Source: Chloroflexus sp.
GTDB taxonomy: Bacteria > Chloroflexota > Chloroflexia > Chloroflexales > Chloroflexaceae
Length of the DNA stretch: 38,905 nucleotides
Reading direction: 5' to 3'
Assembly (NCBI GenBank): GCA_025057175.1
Contig: JANWYE010000009.1
Coordinates: forward strand, 1 to 38,905
Within the stretch, counting starts at the first letter, position 1; every line of letters starts with the position of its first letter. The notes under the pieces are model-generated. The model was not told the origin of the DNA. It made no database searches and saw only the letters and a list, made by a program, of their open reading frames with translations. Shown piece by piece: positions 29,205 to 38,694 of the stretch. Both the position numbers and the translations under genes were made by a program.

Positions 29205-31889
29205 TTACCCAGCCTGTTCGGCCAACACCCCAGCCGCTGCGTTAATTGCCGCCGCCAATTGATCGGGGTTGCGCCCGCCGGCTTGGGCCACTTCCGGTTT
29301 GCCGCCGCCGCCGCCGCCGACAATCGCAGCCAGCGGCTTGACCAGTTGCACCGCGTGCAGGCCGCGCCGGACAAGATCAGCAGTCACCATCGCCAGCAAT
29401 TGCGGCTTGCCATTGATCTGCGCACCCAGCACAATCACCGCGCTGCCCAGCTTATCGCGCAAGTACTCTCCCATCTCGCGCAGCCGCTCGACCGAATCGG
29501 CCTCGACCTCGGCGGCCAGCAACGGCACGCCGGCAATCGTCTGCACTCGATGCAATAGCGTATCGAGCTGTTCGCGGGCCAGCTTGCTGCGCAGCGCCTC
29601 TAGCTCTTGGCGGCGTTGCCGGTTTTCGGCTAGCAGCGCCTCGATCCGCTCGGCCAACTGAGAGGGTTGGGTGTTGATTCGCGCCGCCAAGTCGCGCAAC
29701 GCCTGCGCCTGCTCTTCCACCCACTGCTCGGCTCCGCGCCCGGTCAGTGCCTCAACGCGGCGGATGCCGCTGCCGATGCTGCCCTCGCTGATGATGCGCA
29801 CAAAACCGATCTCGCCGGTGCGATTGACGTGGGTGCCGCCGCACAACTCAAGGCTATCGCGCGAAGCGTACTCGCCATTATCAAACCCATTGCCGCGCTC
29901 GATCGTCACCATCCGCACAGTATCGCCGTACTTCTCGCCAAACAGCGCGATTGCGCCGCGGGCCATCGCGTCCTGATAACCGGTAATCTCCCAGCGCACG
30001 ACGGCATCGGCCCGCACCCACGCATTCAGCCGTCGCTCGACCTCGCGCAACTCGTCGGGATCAACCGGCTTGGTGTGGGTAAAGTCGAAGCGCAGGCGAT
30101 CGGGGGCCACCAACGAACCGGCTTGGGCCGCGTGCTCGCCGAGCACATCGCGCAGCGCGCGCTGCAGCATGTGAGTTGCGGTGTGGTTGCGCTGAATATC
30201 GGCCCGCCGCACGGCGTCTACCGTCGCCTGCACCTGATCGCCAACGCTGATCGTACCGTCAACTACCCGGCCATAGTGAACAATCAAACCGGGCAACGGG
30301 CGGCGGGTATCTTCGACCCGCACCGAACCTTCCGGCCCGACAAGCAAACCAGTATCGCCAACTTGGCCGCCGCTTTCGGCGTAGAACGGCGTGGTATCGA
30401 GCACAATCTGCACCTGCCGTCCGGCGCTCGCGCTATTCAACGCATCGCCATCGGCCAGCATCCCGATCACGGTCGCCCGGTCGCTGAGGCGTTCATAGCC
30501 GGTAAAGTGGGAATTGGGCAAATCCAACTCAGCCCACAGATCGGCCTCACCGCCGCGCTTACTCGCCGCTGCCGCACGCGAACGGGCGCGCTGCTCGGCC
30601 ATCGCCGCCTCGTAACCGGCTTCATCGACTGCCAACCCCTGCTCGGCAGCGATCTTTTGGGTCAGGTCGAGCGGGAACCCGTAAGTGTCTTTCAACACAA
30701 AGGCATCATTGCCGGGAATCACCGTCTCGCCACGGGCGCGCACCTGCTCAATCACCGCATTGAGACGGGTAATGCCGCCGCTGAGTGTGCGCAAGAACTG
30801 GCGCTCCTCCTGATCGGCGGCGCTAAGGATAAACTCGCGCCGCTTAATCAATTCGGGGTAAGCGTTGCCCATCTGCTCGATCACCGCTGTGATCACCTCG
30901 GCGAGGAAGGGGCGCTCGAAGCCGATGGTGCGGCCTTGGTACGCAGCGCGGCGCAAAATCCGGCGCAGCACGTAAGCCCGCCCTAAATTGCCCGGCAACA
31001 CGCCATCGGCAATCAAAAACGCAATCGCGCGCGCGTGATCGGCAATCGCGCGATAGGCGCTACGATGGGCATGATAATGAGCTTCGTCGCTGCCACGCGC
31101 GCTGATAATGCGATTGATAATCGCCACAAACAGGTCGGTCTCATACGTGCTATGCACCCCCTGCATCACCATCGCCATCCGCTCGAGGCCCATGCCGGTA
31201 TCGACCGACGGACGTGGCAGCGGCTGCATCGTGGCGCGGTCATACTGCATAAACACGTTATTCCAAATCTCGACATAGTTGGGGTCGTCGGAATTAACCC
31301 CCTCGGCGCGCATCTGGCTAAGGTCATCGCCGATATACATCGTAATTTCCGAGCAGGGGCCGCAGGGGCCGGTATCGCCCATCACCCAGAAATTATCTTT
31401 GCGGCCAAAGCGCAACACCCGCGACGGATCGGCGCCCTGCGCAATCCACAGTTCAGCGGCTTCATCATCAGCCGGCACCTCATCATCGCCGGCGAAAACG
31501 GTAAACCACAGCCGCTCGACCGGCAACTGGAACTCCTCGGTCAGCAACTTCCACGCCAGCCGGATCGCCTCAGCCTTGAAATAGTCACCGAAAGAAAAGT
31601 TGCCTAACATCTCAAAAAAGGTGTGGTGGCGCGGCGAGGGGCCAACCTCTTCGAGGTCGTTATGCTTACCGCTCACGCGCAGACACTTCTGCGCAGTCAC
31701 GGCGCGGGTGTAGGGACGCTGCTCGCGGCCCAAAAAGACATCTTTAAACTGCACCATGCCCGAGTTGGCGAACAGCAGCGTCGGATCATCAGCGACGACT
31801 AGCGACGAGCTGGGCACGTGAGTATGGCCATGGCGAATGAAGAACGAGATAAACGTTTCGCGAATTTGGGCGGCGGTTAGTTTTTGCAT
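29205..31889 (-). CDS. alaS: Alanyl-tRNA synthetase
   Basis: 894 aa; MQKLTAAQIRETFISFFIRHGHTHVPSSSLVVADDPTLLFANSGMVQFKDVFLG; HNDLEEVGPSPRHHTFFEMLGNFSFGDYFK; RNHTATHMLQ; ELCGGTHVNRTGEIG. Confidence 0.99.
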   Translation of the reverse strand: MQKLTAAQIRETFISFFIRHGHTHVPSSSLVVADDPTLLFANSGMVQFKDVFLGREQRPYTRAVTAQKCLRVSGKHNDLEEVGPSPRHHTFFEMLGNFSFGDYFKAEAIRLAWKLLTEEFQLPVERLWFTVFAGDDEVPADDEAAELWIAQGADPSRVLRFGRKDNFWVMGDTGPCGPCSEITMYIGDDLSQMRAEGVNSDDPNYVEIWNNVFMQYDRATMQPLPRPSVDTGMGLERMAMVMQGVHSTYETDLFVAIINRIISARGSDEAHYHAHRSAYRAIADHARAIAFLIADGVLPGNLGRAYVLRRILRRAAYQGRTIGFERPFLAEVITAVIEQMGNAYPELIKRREFILSAADQEERQFLRTLSGGITRLNAVIEQVRARGETVIPGNDAFVLKDTYGFPLDLTQKIAAEQGLAVDEAGYEAAMAEQRARSRAAAASKRGGEADLWAELDLPNSHFTGYERLSDRATVIGMLADGDALNSASAGRQVQIVLDTTPFYAESGGQVGDTGLLVGPEGSVRVEDTRRPLPGLIVHYGRVVDGTISVGDQVQATVDAVRRADIQRNHTATHMLQRALRDVLGEHAAQAGSLVAPDRLRFDFTHTKPVDPDELREVERRLNAWVRADAVVRWEITGYQDAMARGAIALFGEKYGDTVRMVTIERGNGFDNGEYASRDSLELCGGTHVNRTGEIGFVRIISEGSIGSGIRRVEALTGRGAEQWVEEQAQALRDLAARINTQPSQLAERIEALLAENRQRRQELEALRSKLAREQLDTLLHRVQTIAGVPLLAAEVEADSVERLREMGEYLRDKLGSAVIVLGAQINGKPQLLAMVTADLVRRGLHAVQLVKPLAAIVGGGGGGKPEVAQAGGRNPDQLAAAINAAAGVLAEQAG

Positions 31890-32044
31890 ACGAATCGAGC
31901 CTGCAATTCAAGAAATGATAATAGTCAAGGGGGCAGCCTAAGCATCGCAGCGCTGTGCCCGGATAACTGCGCTGGCGTCTCCCTCATAAGCGTCTTTTTC
32001 GCTCCGAAGTGGCGATGTAACGCCAAAAAACGTTTCCTCGCGTT

Positions 32045-32074
32045 ATTGTAGACGATGGTAGCGCCGACCGTCAA
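32045..32074 (-). promoter_or_regulatory. Candidate alaS promoter
   Basis: Minus strand TTGACG-18 nt-TACAAT, predicting a ~150-nt leader. Confidence 0.5.
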
Positions 32075-32107
32075 CCGGATTGACCCAGCAACCTGACAAC
32101 ATTGTCA

Positions 32108-32136
32108 TTGACACTTCCGCCACCGTATGCTACACT
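32108..32136 (+). promoter_or_regulatory. Candidate acyl-CoA dehydrogenase promoter
   Basis: TTGACA-17 nt-TACACT. Confidence 0.6.
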
Positions 32137-32229
32137 GTTCTTGACGCATCGCGTCATTCTTTTCCCTGATGAAAGCCATATCCGGCAACGATGAGGTTGC
32201 CATTGCTCAATGCTGAACAGGAGGCATCT

Positions 32230-33558
32230 ATGGCGCTCGTCTCTCTTCCGGCTAGCCTCACCCGCATCATGCAGCAGGTGAATGTTCCATTTGTTGACAC
32301 CTTTCGCGCCTTGCGTGGCATCACACCACAAGAAATTGGCCTGCTGCTGAAAAGCATTGCCGCCAAACGGCGGCCCAAGCGCGTGCCGCCGGTAAATAGC
32401 GATTTCTTCGATATTCTGGCCGAACTTTCGCCCGAAGAGCGAGCAGTTCAGCAAAAGATACGCGCCTACATGGAAGAGAAGATCCGCCCGCTGGCCAACA
32501 GCTACTGGGAGCGGGGCGAATTTCCGCACGAGATTGTGCCTAGCTTTGCCCGCCTGATCGGCGAGACTTTCGGTGCTCGGCCTTACGCCATCGACGCCCT
32601 CGGCCCGGTGCTGACCGGCGTAGCCTGTATGGAGTTAGCGCGGGTCGATCCTTCGATCTACACCTTCTTCGGCGTGCATTGGGGCTTGTGCATGGGATCA
32701 ATTGATCTCTTTGGCTCAGCCGAACAGAAGCAGCGCTGGCTGCCGCCGATGCAACGTTTCGAACTGATCGGCTCGTGGGCGCTGACCGAACCCGACGTCG
32801 GCTCGGCTACTGCTGCCGGCCTGACCACTACCGCGCGCTACGAGCGCGGCTATTGGGTGCTCAACGGGGCTAAGAAGTGGAGCGGCAACGCCCCCATCGC
32901 CGATCTCAACATTATCTGGGCGCGCGACGTATCTCATAACCAAGTGCAGGGCTTTATCGTCGAACGCAACACGCCCGGTTACGAGGTTGAGCGGCTAGAG
33001 GGCAAGATCGCGTTGCGCACGGTGCAAAACGCCAACATCCGCCTCGTAAACTGCCGCGTGCCAGAAGCCAACCGGTTGCCCAACGTAGGCGGTTTCCGCG
33101 GTGTTGCCCGCCAACTGGCCATCACCCGCGCGGCGGTAGCTTGGGCCATGACCGGCGTGGCCATGGGCGCTTACGAAAAGGCGCTGGAGTATGCCCAGCA
33201 GCGCATCCAATTCGGACGCCCAATCGGCGGTTTCCAGTTGGTGCAGAATAGTTTGGTGCAGATGCTGGCCAACGTCACTGCCATGCAGACCATGTGTTTG
33301 CGAATGAGCCAACTGGCTGCCCGCAACGGTAAAGTCAGCCACGAGCACGCCTCACTGGCTAAGGTCTTCTGCGGCGAGAAGATGCGCGAGACGGTGGCGC
33401 TGGCCCGCGCCGTGTTTGGCGGCAATGGCATCCTGCTCGAGCACGACGTTGCCCGCTACTTCGCCGACGCCGAGGCGCTCTATTCCTACGAAGGCACTCA
33501 CGAGATGAACACGTTGATCGTTGGGCGGGCCATTACCGGCATGTCGGCGTTTGTGTGA
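32230..33558 (+). CDS. Acyl-CoA dehydrogenase family protein
   Basis: 442 aa from ATG preceded by [99 protein letters not shown]. Confidence 0.96.
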   Translation: MALVSLPASLTRIMQQVNVPFVDTFRALRGITPQEIGLLLKSIAAKRRPKRVPPVNSDFFDILAELSPEERAVQQKIRAYMEEKIRPLANSYWERGEFPHEIVPSFARLIGETFGARPYAIDALGPVLTGVACMELARVDPSIYTFFGVHWGLCMGSIDLFGSAEQKQRWLPPMQRFELIGSWALTEPDVGSATAAGLTTTARYERGYWVLNGAKKWSGNAPIADLNIIWARDVSHNQVQGFIVERNTPGYEVERLEGKIALRTVQNANIRLVNCRVPEANRLPNVGGFRGVARQLAITRAAVAWAMTGVAMGAYEKALEYAQQRIQFGRPIGGFQLVQNSLVQMLANVTAMQTMCLRMSQLAARNGKVSHEHASLAKVFCGEKMRETVALARAVFGGNGILLEHDVARYFADAEALYSYEGTHEMNTLIVGRAITGMSAFV

Positions 33559-33606
33559 ATGGTTTGCCTCGTACCCCAGCCATGCTTCCGCGCGCTATCG
33601 GAGCAG

Positions 33607-33630
33607 AGCCGGCCCGCCGGGCCGGCTTTG
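33607..33630 (+). terminator. Intrinsic-like terminator after the acyl-CoA dehydrogenase gene
   Basis: AGCCGGCCC-GCC-GGGCCGGCT-TTG 9-bp perfect stem followed by a short T run. Confidence 0.55.
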
Positions 33631-33633
33631 TGA

Positions 33634-33662
33634 TTGACAACCGCCCCGCGACCTGCTATATT
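33634..33662 (+). promoter_or_regulatory. pncB promoter
   Basis: TTGACA (33634-33639), 17-nt spacer, TATATT (33657-33662). Confidence 0.7.
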
Positions 33663-33680
33663 AGTGTAGAAAATACACTA
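33662..33680. promoter_or_regulatory. NrtR-like operator in the pncB promoter
   Basis: TAGTGTA-GAAAA-TACACTA inverted repeat with GT-N7-AC core, overlapping the predicted start of transcription. Confidence 0.55.
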
Positions 33681-33695
33681 TATAGTGAGGCACCT

Positions 33696-35243
33696 ATGAA
33701 CGGCGCGCAGCTCCGCACCGCTACCGGCATACTTTTTACCGACCAGTATCAGTTGACGATGGCCCAGCTCTATTTTCGCATGGGCATCCACGAGCGTCCG
33801 GCTCAGTTTGATCATTTCTTCCGCCAACCGCCGAACTATGGTCTGCACTCGGCGGGTTACTGCATCGCTGCCGGGCTGGAATGGCTGCTCGATTGGATGG
33901 AGACGGCAGCGTTTGGGCCGGCTGAGCTTGAGGTATTGCGCAGCCAGCGCAACCGGGTGGGCAAACCCATCTTTGGCGAAGATTTCCTTGGCTATTTGCG
34001 TGATCATGGCCATTTTGGCGCGATCACGTTGTGGGCAGTGCCAGAGGGCCGGGTGGTGCATGCCCAAGCGCCGATGACGATTGTGCGCGGGCCGTTGTTG
34101 ATGGCCCAGATTCTCGAGACGGCGCTACTCAACCATCTCAATTATCAGACGCTGGTGGCGACGAAGGCTAGTCGCATCCGCGAGGCGAGCGGGGCGAGCA
34201 CAGTGCTTGAATTCGGCTTGCGTCGCGGGCAGGGCTTGGGCGCGAATGCCGGCACCCGCGCGGCGTTGATCGGTGGGGCCGATTTTACCTCGAATGTCGG
34301 TCTCGCCCATACGATCGGCCAGACGGCCAAGGGCACCCATGCCCACGCGATGGTGCAATCGTTTCTTGCGTTGGGGATGAGCGAACTCGACGCTTTCCGC
34401 GCCTATGCGGAGGTCTATCCCGACGATTGCTTGCTGCTGGTTGACACAATCGATACCTTGCACAGCGGGGTGCCGAATGCAATCCGGGTGTTTGAAGAAT
34501 TGCGCGCTAAGGGCCATAAGCCGGTCGGCGTGCGACTCGATTCAGGCGATCTAGCCTATCTAGCAATTCAGACGGCGCTGATGCTGGATCGGGCCGGCTT
34601 TTCCGATACAGTGATAGTGCTTTCAAATGATCTCGATGAACTAGTGATTTGGCAAATCCAGAGCCAGATCGCCCAAGAGGCGCGGCGCTACAATGCCGAC
34701 GCTGACGCAATTATTCGCCGGTTGGTGTACGGCGTTGGCACCCGGTTGGTAACGTCGCATGGTGAAGGGGCGCTAGGCGGGGTGTATAAGCTAGTGGCGC
34801 TGCACGATGGCAAGGAGTGGCAGCCAGCGATCAAGATCGCTGAGAGTGCCGCCAAGTTGACCAATCCCGGCCTGAAACGGGTGTGGCGATTGTACGACGA
34901 GCGGGGCAAGGCGACAGCAGACTTGATCGCGCTTGAGGATGAAGATCCGCCGAGCGAAGAGTGCATCCGGCTGCGCCATCCCAGCGATCATGCGCGCCAG
35001 CGCACGGTGCGCCGAGCCGAGCTGACCGGCATCGAGCCGTTGCTCGAGCCGGCGATGATTGAAGGGCGGCGGGTGTCCGAGCCGCTGCCGCTCGAACAGA
35101 TGCGCGCGCGCCGCCATGCCGATGTCGAACGGCTTGACCTCGGCGTGCGCCGGATTATGAACCCGCACATCTATCATGTCTCGCTGAGCCAGCGCCTGTG
35201 GGATCTGAAGCAAGAGCTGCTGGCGCGCTTGCAGTCCGGGTAG
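33696..35243 (+). CDS. pncB: Nicotinate phosphoribosyltransferase
   Basis: 515 aa from ATG at 33696; [97 protein letters not shown]. Confidence 0.96.
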   Translation: MNGAQLRTATGILFTDQYQLTMAQLYFRMGIHERPAQFDHFFRQPPNYGLHSAGYCIAAGLEWLLDWMETAAFGPAELEVLRSQRNRVGKPIFGEDFLGYLRDHGHFGAITLWAVPEGRVVHAQAPMTIVRGPLLMAQILETALLNHLNYQTLVATKASRIREASGASTVLEFGLRRGQGLGANAGTRAALIGGADFTSNVGLAHTIGQTAKGTHAHAMVQSFLALGMSELDAFRAYAEVYPDDCLLLVDTIDTLHSGVPNAIRVFEELRAKGHKPVGVRLDSGDLAYLAIQTALMLDRAGFSDTVIVLSNDLDELVIWQIQSQIAQEARRYNADADAIIRRLVYGVGTRLVTSHGEGALGGVYKLVALHDGKEWQPAIKIAESAAKLTNPGLKRVWRLYDERGKATADLIALEDEDPPSEECIRLRHPSDHARQRTVRRAELTGIEPLLEPAMIEGRRVSEPLPLEQMRARRHADVERLDLGVRRIMNPHIYHVSLSQRLWDLKQELLARLQSG

Positions 35244-35249
35244 GCGCAG

Positions 35250-35405
35250 AGGAAGCAGCGACGCAAAGGGGGTTTAACGCAAAGGCGCGAAGGTGCAAAG
35301 TGGAGATAAAGGGTGCTAGAGCGCGGCCGAGTGCCAACTAGCAATCTTAGCGTCTTTGCGTTTATGATCCTTCGCGTCTCTGCCCCCTTTGCGTCTTCGC
35401 ATTGA
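35250..35405. repeat. Intergenic GACGCAAAG / CTTTGCGTC inverted-repeat region
   Basis: GCGACGCAAAGGGGG...AACGCAAAGGCGCGAAGG on one side and GCGTCTTTGCG...CTTCGCGTCTCTGCCCCCTTTGCGTCTTCGC on the other. Confidence 0.6.
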
Positions 35406-35429
35406 ACCTCTTCACCGGTATGCTATACT
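35402..35429 (+). promoter_or_regulatory. Candidate rnpB promoter
   Basis: TTGAAC-16 nt-TATACT, ~10 nt before the P1 helix. Confidence 0.55.
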
Positions 35430-35435
35430 AGAATT

Positions 35436-35878
35436 GGCGCCGACGCATGATGCGCCGCCGCTGGGGATGCCCAGAGGAACTTCCCGACTCCCCGCCCGCC
35501 GCAAGGCGGAAGGCTGCCCCGCGAAACAGCAAGCGGGGGCGCCGGTCGAGTAATCGGCCGGTGACGCAAGACGGCAACAGAGAACAGTCCCGCCGGGGTT
35601 CCGGTAAGGGGTGAAACGGTCGGGTAAGAGCCGACCAGCGCCGGCAGCAATGCCGGCGGCTAGGCGACTGCGCCGGCTGATGGGGAGCAAGGTGCGTGGG
35701 GCGGGCTTATCGGTGGGAGAATGCGGCTCTGCCGTGTTCGTAATACCACCCCGTTCGCTCGCATCGCCGCCGCGACGGCAACCCGGGTAACACCCGGCGC
35801 GCTAGGAGCGGCCGCTGCTTAGCAGCGAGAGAGATGGCGGCAGACAACAGAATCGGGGGTACGGTCATGCGTCGGCTC
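35436..35878 (+). ncRNA. rnpB: RNase P RNA (bacterial, likely class A)
   Basis: CAGAGGAACTTCCCGACTCC (CR-I-like), GACGCAAGACGGCAACAGAGAACAG, GGTAAGGGGTGAAACGGTCGGGTAAGAGCCGACCAGC, ACAGAATCGGGGGTA (CR-V-like); 12-bp P1 helix GCCGACGCATGA (35439-35450) / TCATGCGTCGGC (35865-35876). Confidence 0.9.
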
Positions 35879-38156
35879 GTTCCCCTACCATGCGCGATAC
35901 CGCAACCACCGGCAAATCGCAAAAGAAGGTTGACCCCTCACCTAATGTGCTCTCGACCCCAATCTTCCCGCCCATGTAGGTAATCAAGCGGCGGCAGATA
36001 GCAAGGCCAAGGCCAACACCCTGCACGCGCTGCCCGTTTGGCTGCCTAATGCGTTGGAACTCTTCAAAGATCCGCTCTTGATCGGCTGGGGCAATCCCCA
36101 CGCCGGTATCTTTGACGCAGATTCGCAACCAGTTGCCGCGCAGTTCAGCACAGATTTCGACTGTTCCATTTGGACGGTTGAATTTGATCGCATTGCTCAC
36201 CAGATTGATTAACACTTGTTCGAGCCGGCCAGCGTTGGCTGACACTCGCGGCAAATCGGGTGGAGTATTTACCTTAAGGGTCAGGTTGCGTTCGCGGGCT
36301 TGCGGCAACATCTGGCCGGCAACGTTTTGGATAATCGGGTTGACCTCTACTGGCTCAACCTCCATCTCAAGCTGGCCGGCCTCCATGCGTGAAAACTCAA
36401 GAATATCGCTAATCAACCGCATCAAGTTGAGGCTGGACTGCTTCATATAGCCGAGCGTCTCTTGCACGTCTGGGTTGAGTTCACCTAACACACCGCGGCG
36501 CAGCATATCGGTGTAGCCGATGATCGAAGTCAGCGGCGTGCGCAACTCGTGGCTGACAGTAGCGAGAAAGCCGGTCTTGAGCCGGTCGGCTCGCTGTACC
36601 TGTTCGTACAGGCGAATGCGAATGATCGCGTCAGTAATCAATTCGCCGATCGCCGTGACCAGCTCGCTCAGGGTAGGCGACATTGTTTTGGGAGTGCTGG
36701 CCGCTAACCCCAAAATGCCAGTAGCGTGGTGTTCGTGACGAAGAGGCACTAGCAACAACGACTGCAAACCCTCTTGGCGTAGGCCCATCGCTAGCGGATC
36801 TTCCTCAGTTAATTCTGTGAGGTTGATCAATTCTGGGCGGCCTTGCTGAATACGCTGAAGCAGGGTAATAGCCGCTGCTCCGCCGATCGTTTCGTTCTGC
36901 AAGTGGCCGGCGCCGTTAGGAGTGTAATCAACTACTACTGTAATGCGCTGCTGCGCTTCGTCGATCAAACCAATCGCTACCCGTTCCCAATGGCCTTCAC
37001 GCACGATGATCCGTGCGATTGTGTTGAGTAGCGAGCTAGTTTCTTGGGCGGTGTTAGCGCTGCGCGCAATCGCGTTAATCAGGCGCAGCGCAGCGATATG
37101 GCGGGCGCGTTCTTGTTCGGCCCGTATCCGTTCGCTCACATCACGCAACAACACCAACGAACCAGTGGCGATCCCGGCGGCTGATTGGAGTGGCCGGATG
37201 CGCACTTCAATCGCTTGGGTGCCGTTGTCGAGAATGATTGGCCGATTCGGCGCCGTGAGCGTTGTATTTAGCAGATGTTGGAGATCACGCCCAAACGGTG
37301 AGGAGGCAACCAATTGGGCAAGTGGTCGTCCAATCCAGCGCTCGCTGTGGACATCAAGCAAGCGGGGCGCATGTTGGTTAATCTCGGCGACTAGCCCGCG
37401 GCTATCGAGCACGATCAGACCATCGGGCAATCCGGCAATCACCTCCTGCTCGGCTAATGGCGCTAAGTCGTACAGCCGGTAGCGCATTGTCGTGTAGATA
37501 CCGAGTGCGGCTGAGATAAAAAGCAAGATCGGTGTGGGATCATCGTTCCACGGCACCTTCAAGCCGCTGAGAAAGGCAATATTACCGGCAGCCGGGATGA
37601 GCGCAGCGGTTAGCATCAGGCGAGCATGGTAACGATGCACTGGCGGCGCTTGCCACGATGCGCGCGCTAGCACGATGATACCAATCGCGAGGCAGAGGTA
37701 GGCGTAAACGGTATGGAACCAGAAGGCCGGCCCGCGCGTTACCGAGAGCCAGAGAAAAGGGCGCGAGGTGTCGGCTGTTACTGTTGACCACCAGAGATAA
37801 TGCAGGTTGTTGGTCAAGGCCAGCACCAGTGCGATCAGTTCGGGCACAAAAATGCCACGCCGCAGCCAACGCGGCACTCGCCACCATTCGCCGGAATAGG
37901 CCAGCGCAATGAGGAGCCAGCATGGCCCGATCATCACGATGCCGACATTCTGCAACAATGACCAGAAGAGGGTGCCTTCAAAGGTGGTGTCAGCAATACT
38001 TAAAGCGTGACACGCATTCCACCACGCAATTGCGGCCAGCAAGAGAGTGAACGGACGGCCACCGCGATAGTAACGGTTTTGCCACATCACGATCGCCAAT
38101 CCGGCGGAAATAATTGCCGGAATGAGGTAGATCATCACAAACGGTATTGCCGCCAT
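35865..38156 (-). CDS. Sensor histidine kinase: N-terminal 7TM, PAS, GAF, HisKA, HATPase_c
   Basis: N-terminal multi-TM; PAS (GLIVLDSRGLVAEINQHA); GAF; FLATVSHELRTPLTSIIGYTDML; NLVSNAIKFN; DTGVGIAPADQERIFEEF; GVGLGLAICRRLI. ATG at 38154-38156 preferred over the TTG at 38183. Confidence 0.94.
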   Translation of the reverse strand: MAAIPFVMIYLIPAIISAGLAIVMWQNRYYRGGRPFTLLLAAIAWWNACHALSIADTTFEGTLFWSLLQNVGIVMIGPCWLLIALAYSGEWWRVPRWLRRGIFVPELIALVLALTNNLHYLWWSTVTADTSRPFLWLSVTRGPAFWFHTVYAYLCLAIGIIVLARASWQAPPVHRYHARLMLTAALIPAAGNIAFLSGLKVPWNDDPTPILLFISAALGIYTTMRYRLYDLAPLAEQEVIAGLPDGLIVLDSRGLVAEINQHAPRLLDVHSERWIGRPLAQLVASSPFGRDLQHLLNTTLTAPNRPIILDNGTQAIEVRIRPLQSAAGIATGSLVLLRDVSERIRAEQERARHIAALRLINAIARSANTAQETSSLLNTIARIIVREGHWERVAIGLIDEAQQRITVVVDYTPNGAGHLQNETIGGAAAITLLQRIQQGRPELINLTELTEEDPLAMGLRQEGLQSLLLVPLRHEHHATGILGLAASTPKTMSPTLSELVTAIGELITDAIIRIRLYEQVQRADRLKTGFLATVSHELRTPLTSIIGYTDMLRRGVLGELNPDVQETLGYMKQSSLNLMRLISDILEFSRMEAGQLEMEVEPVEVNPIIQNVAGQMLPQARERNLTLKVNTPPDLPRVSANAGRLEQVLINLVSNAIKFNRPNGTVEICAELRGNWLRICVKDTGVGIAPADQERIFEEFQRIRQPNGQRVQGVGLGLAICRRLITYMGGKIGVESTLGEGSTFFCDLPVVAVSRMVGERADA

Positions 38157-38167
38157 AGGTGCGTTTC

Positions 38168-38199
38168 GCTCAGATGTGATCAAGCTCAGATGTGATCAA
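38168..38199. repeat. Tandem 16-bp duplication GCTCAGATGTGATCAA
   Basis: Exact head-to-tail copies at 38168-38183 and 38184-38199, just upstream of the kinase start codon. Confidence 0.9.
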
Positions 38200-38694
38200 G
38201 CATTGTGCAGAATGTGATCCGGCAATGGCTTTGTCTGTTGGAACCCTCTCTTGCCCGAACTGATGCGGCGAAGAGCATTAGGGTGTTGCGTTTACTATAT
38301 CGCCTATTGTACTTCAAAAGAATGAACGGCGATAGATACTTTCCTTACACAATTGATAGCGATATGGTTTGCCGCCTATCGCTGACAGTTTCAAGAAGGT
38401 GTCTAGTGGCGACCAATGCATTGAGGTTATGGCAATTCAACCGCCCTGCTCAATGTGTCATGAAGCGCGCAGACGGTGCAGGTAAGGGGTGCAATCGGGC
38501 TGCGCTGGTTGTGGTCAACGTGGTGTCAATTTTGTTATTCACCCTAACATTATAATCGTCTATCATAATTGATCCGGTGTGCAAGCGGGTTTGTCAATGA
38601 GGAGAGCAAGCGATACAGTCATGCATCATCTTGTCTGAAATGTTGAATTATGCTATCGTTGACACAGTATCGGTCATCTAACTACGGGCAGGCT

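Noticed and set aside
29667-30986. 439-aa plus-strand ORF
   Set aside because: Fully antisense to alaS, which is unambiguous; composition artefact of a high-GC coding strand
31890-32074. T-box riboswitch before alaS
   Set aside because: No T-box consensus sequence recognisable on the minus strand
35436-35878. Cobalamin or other riboswitch / tmRNA
   Set aside because: Conserved blocks GGGGTGAAACGGTCGGGTAAGAGCC and ACAGAA plus the long P1 pairing fit RNase P RNA better, with no downstream gene on that strand to regulate
38205-38555. 116-aa plus-strand ORF
   Set aside because: No recognisable motif or convincing ribosome-binding site; may be spurious
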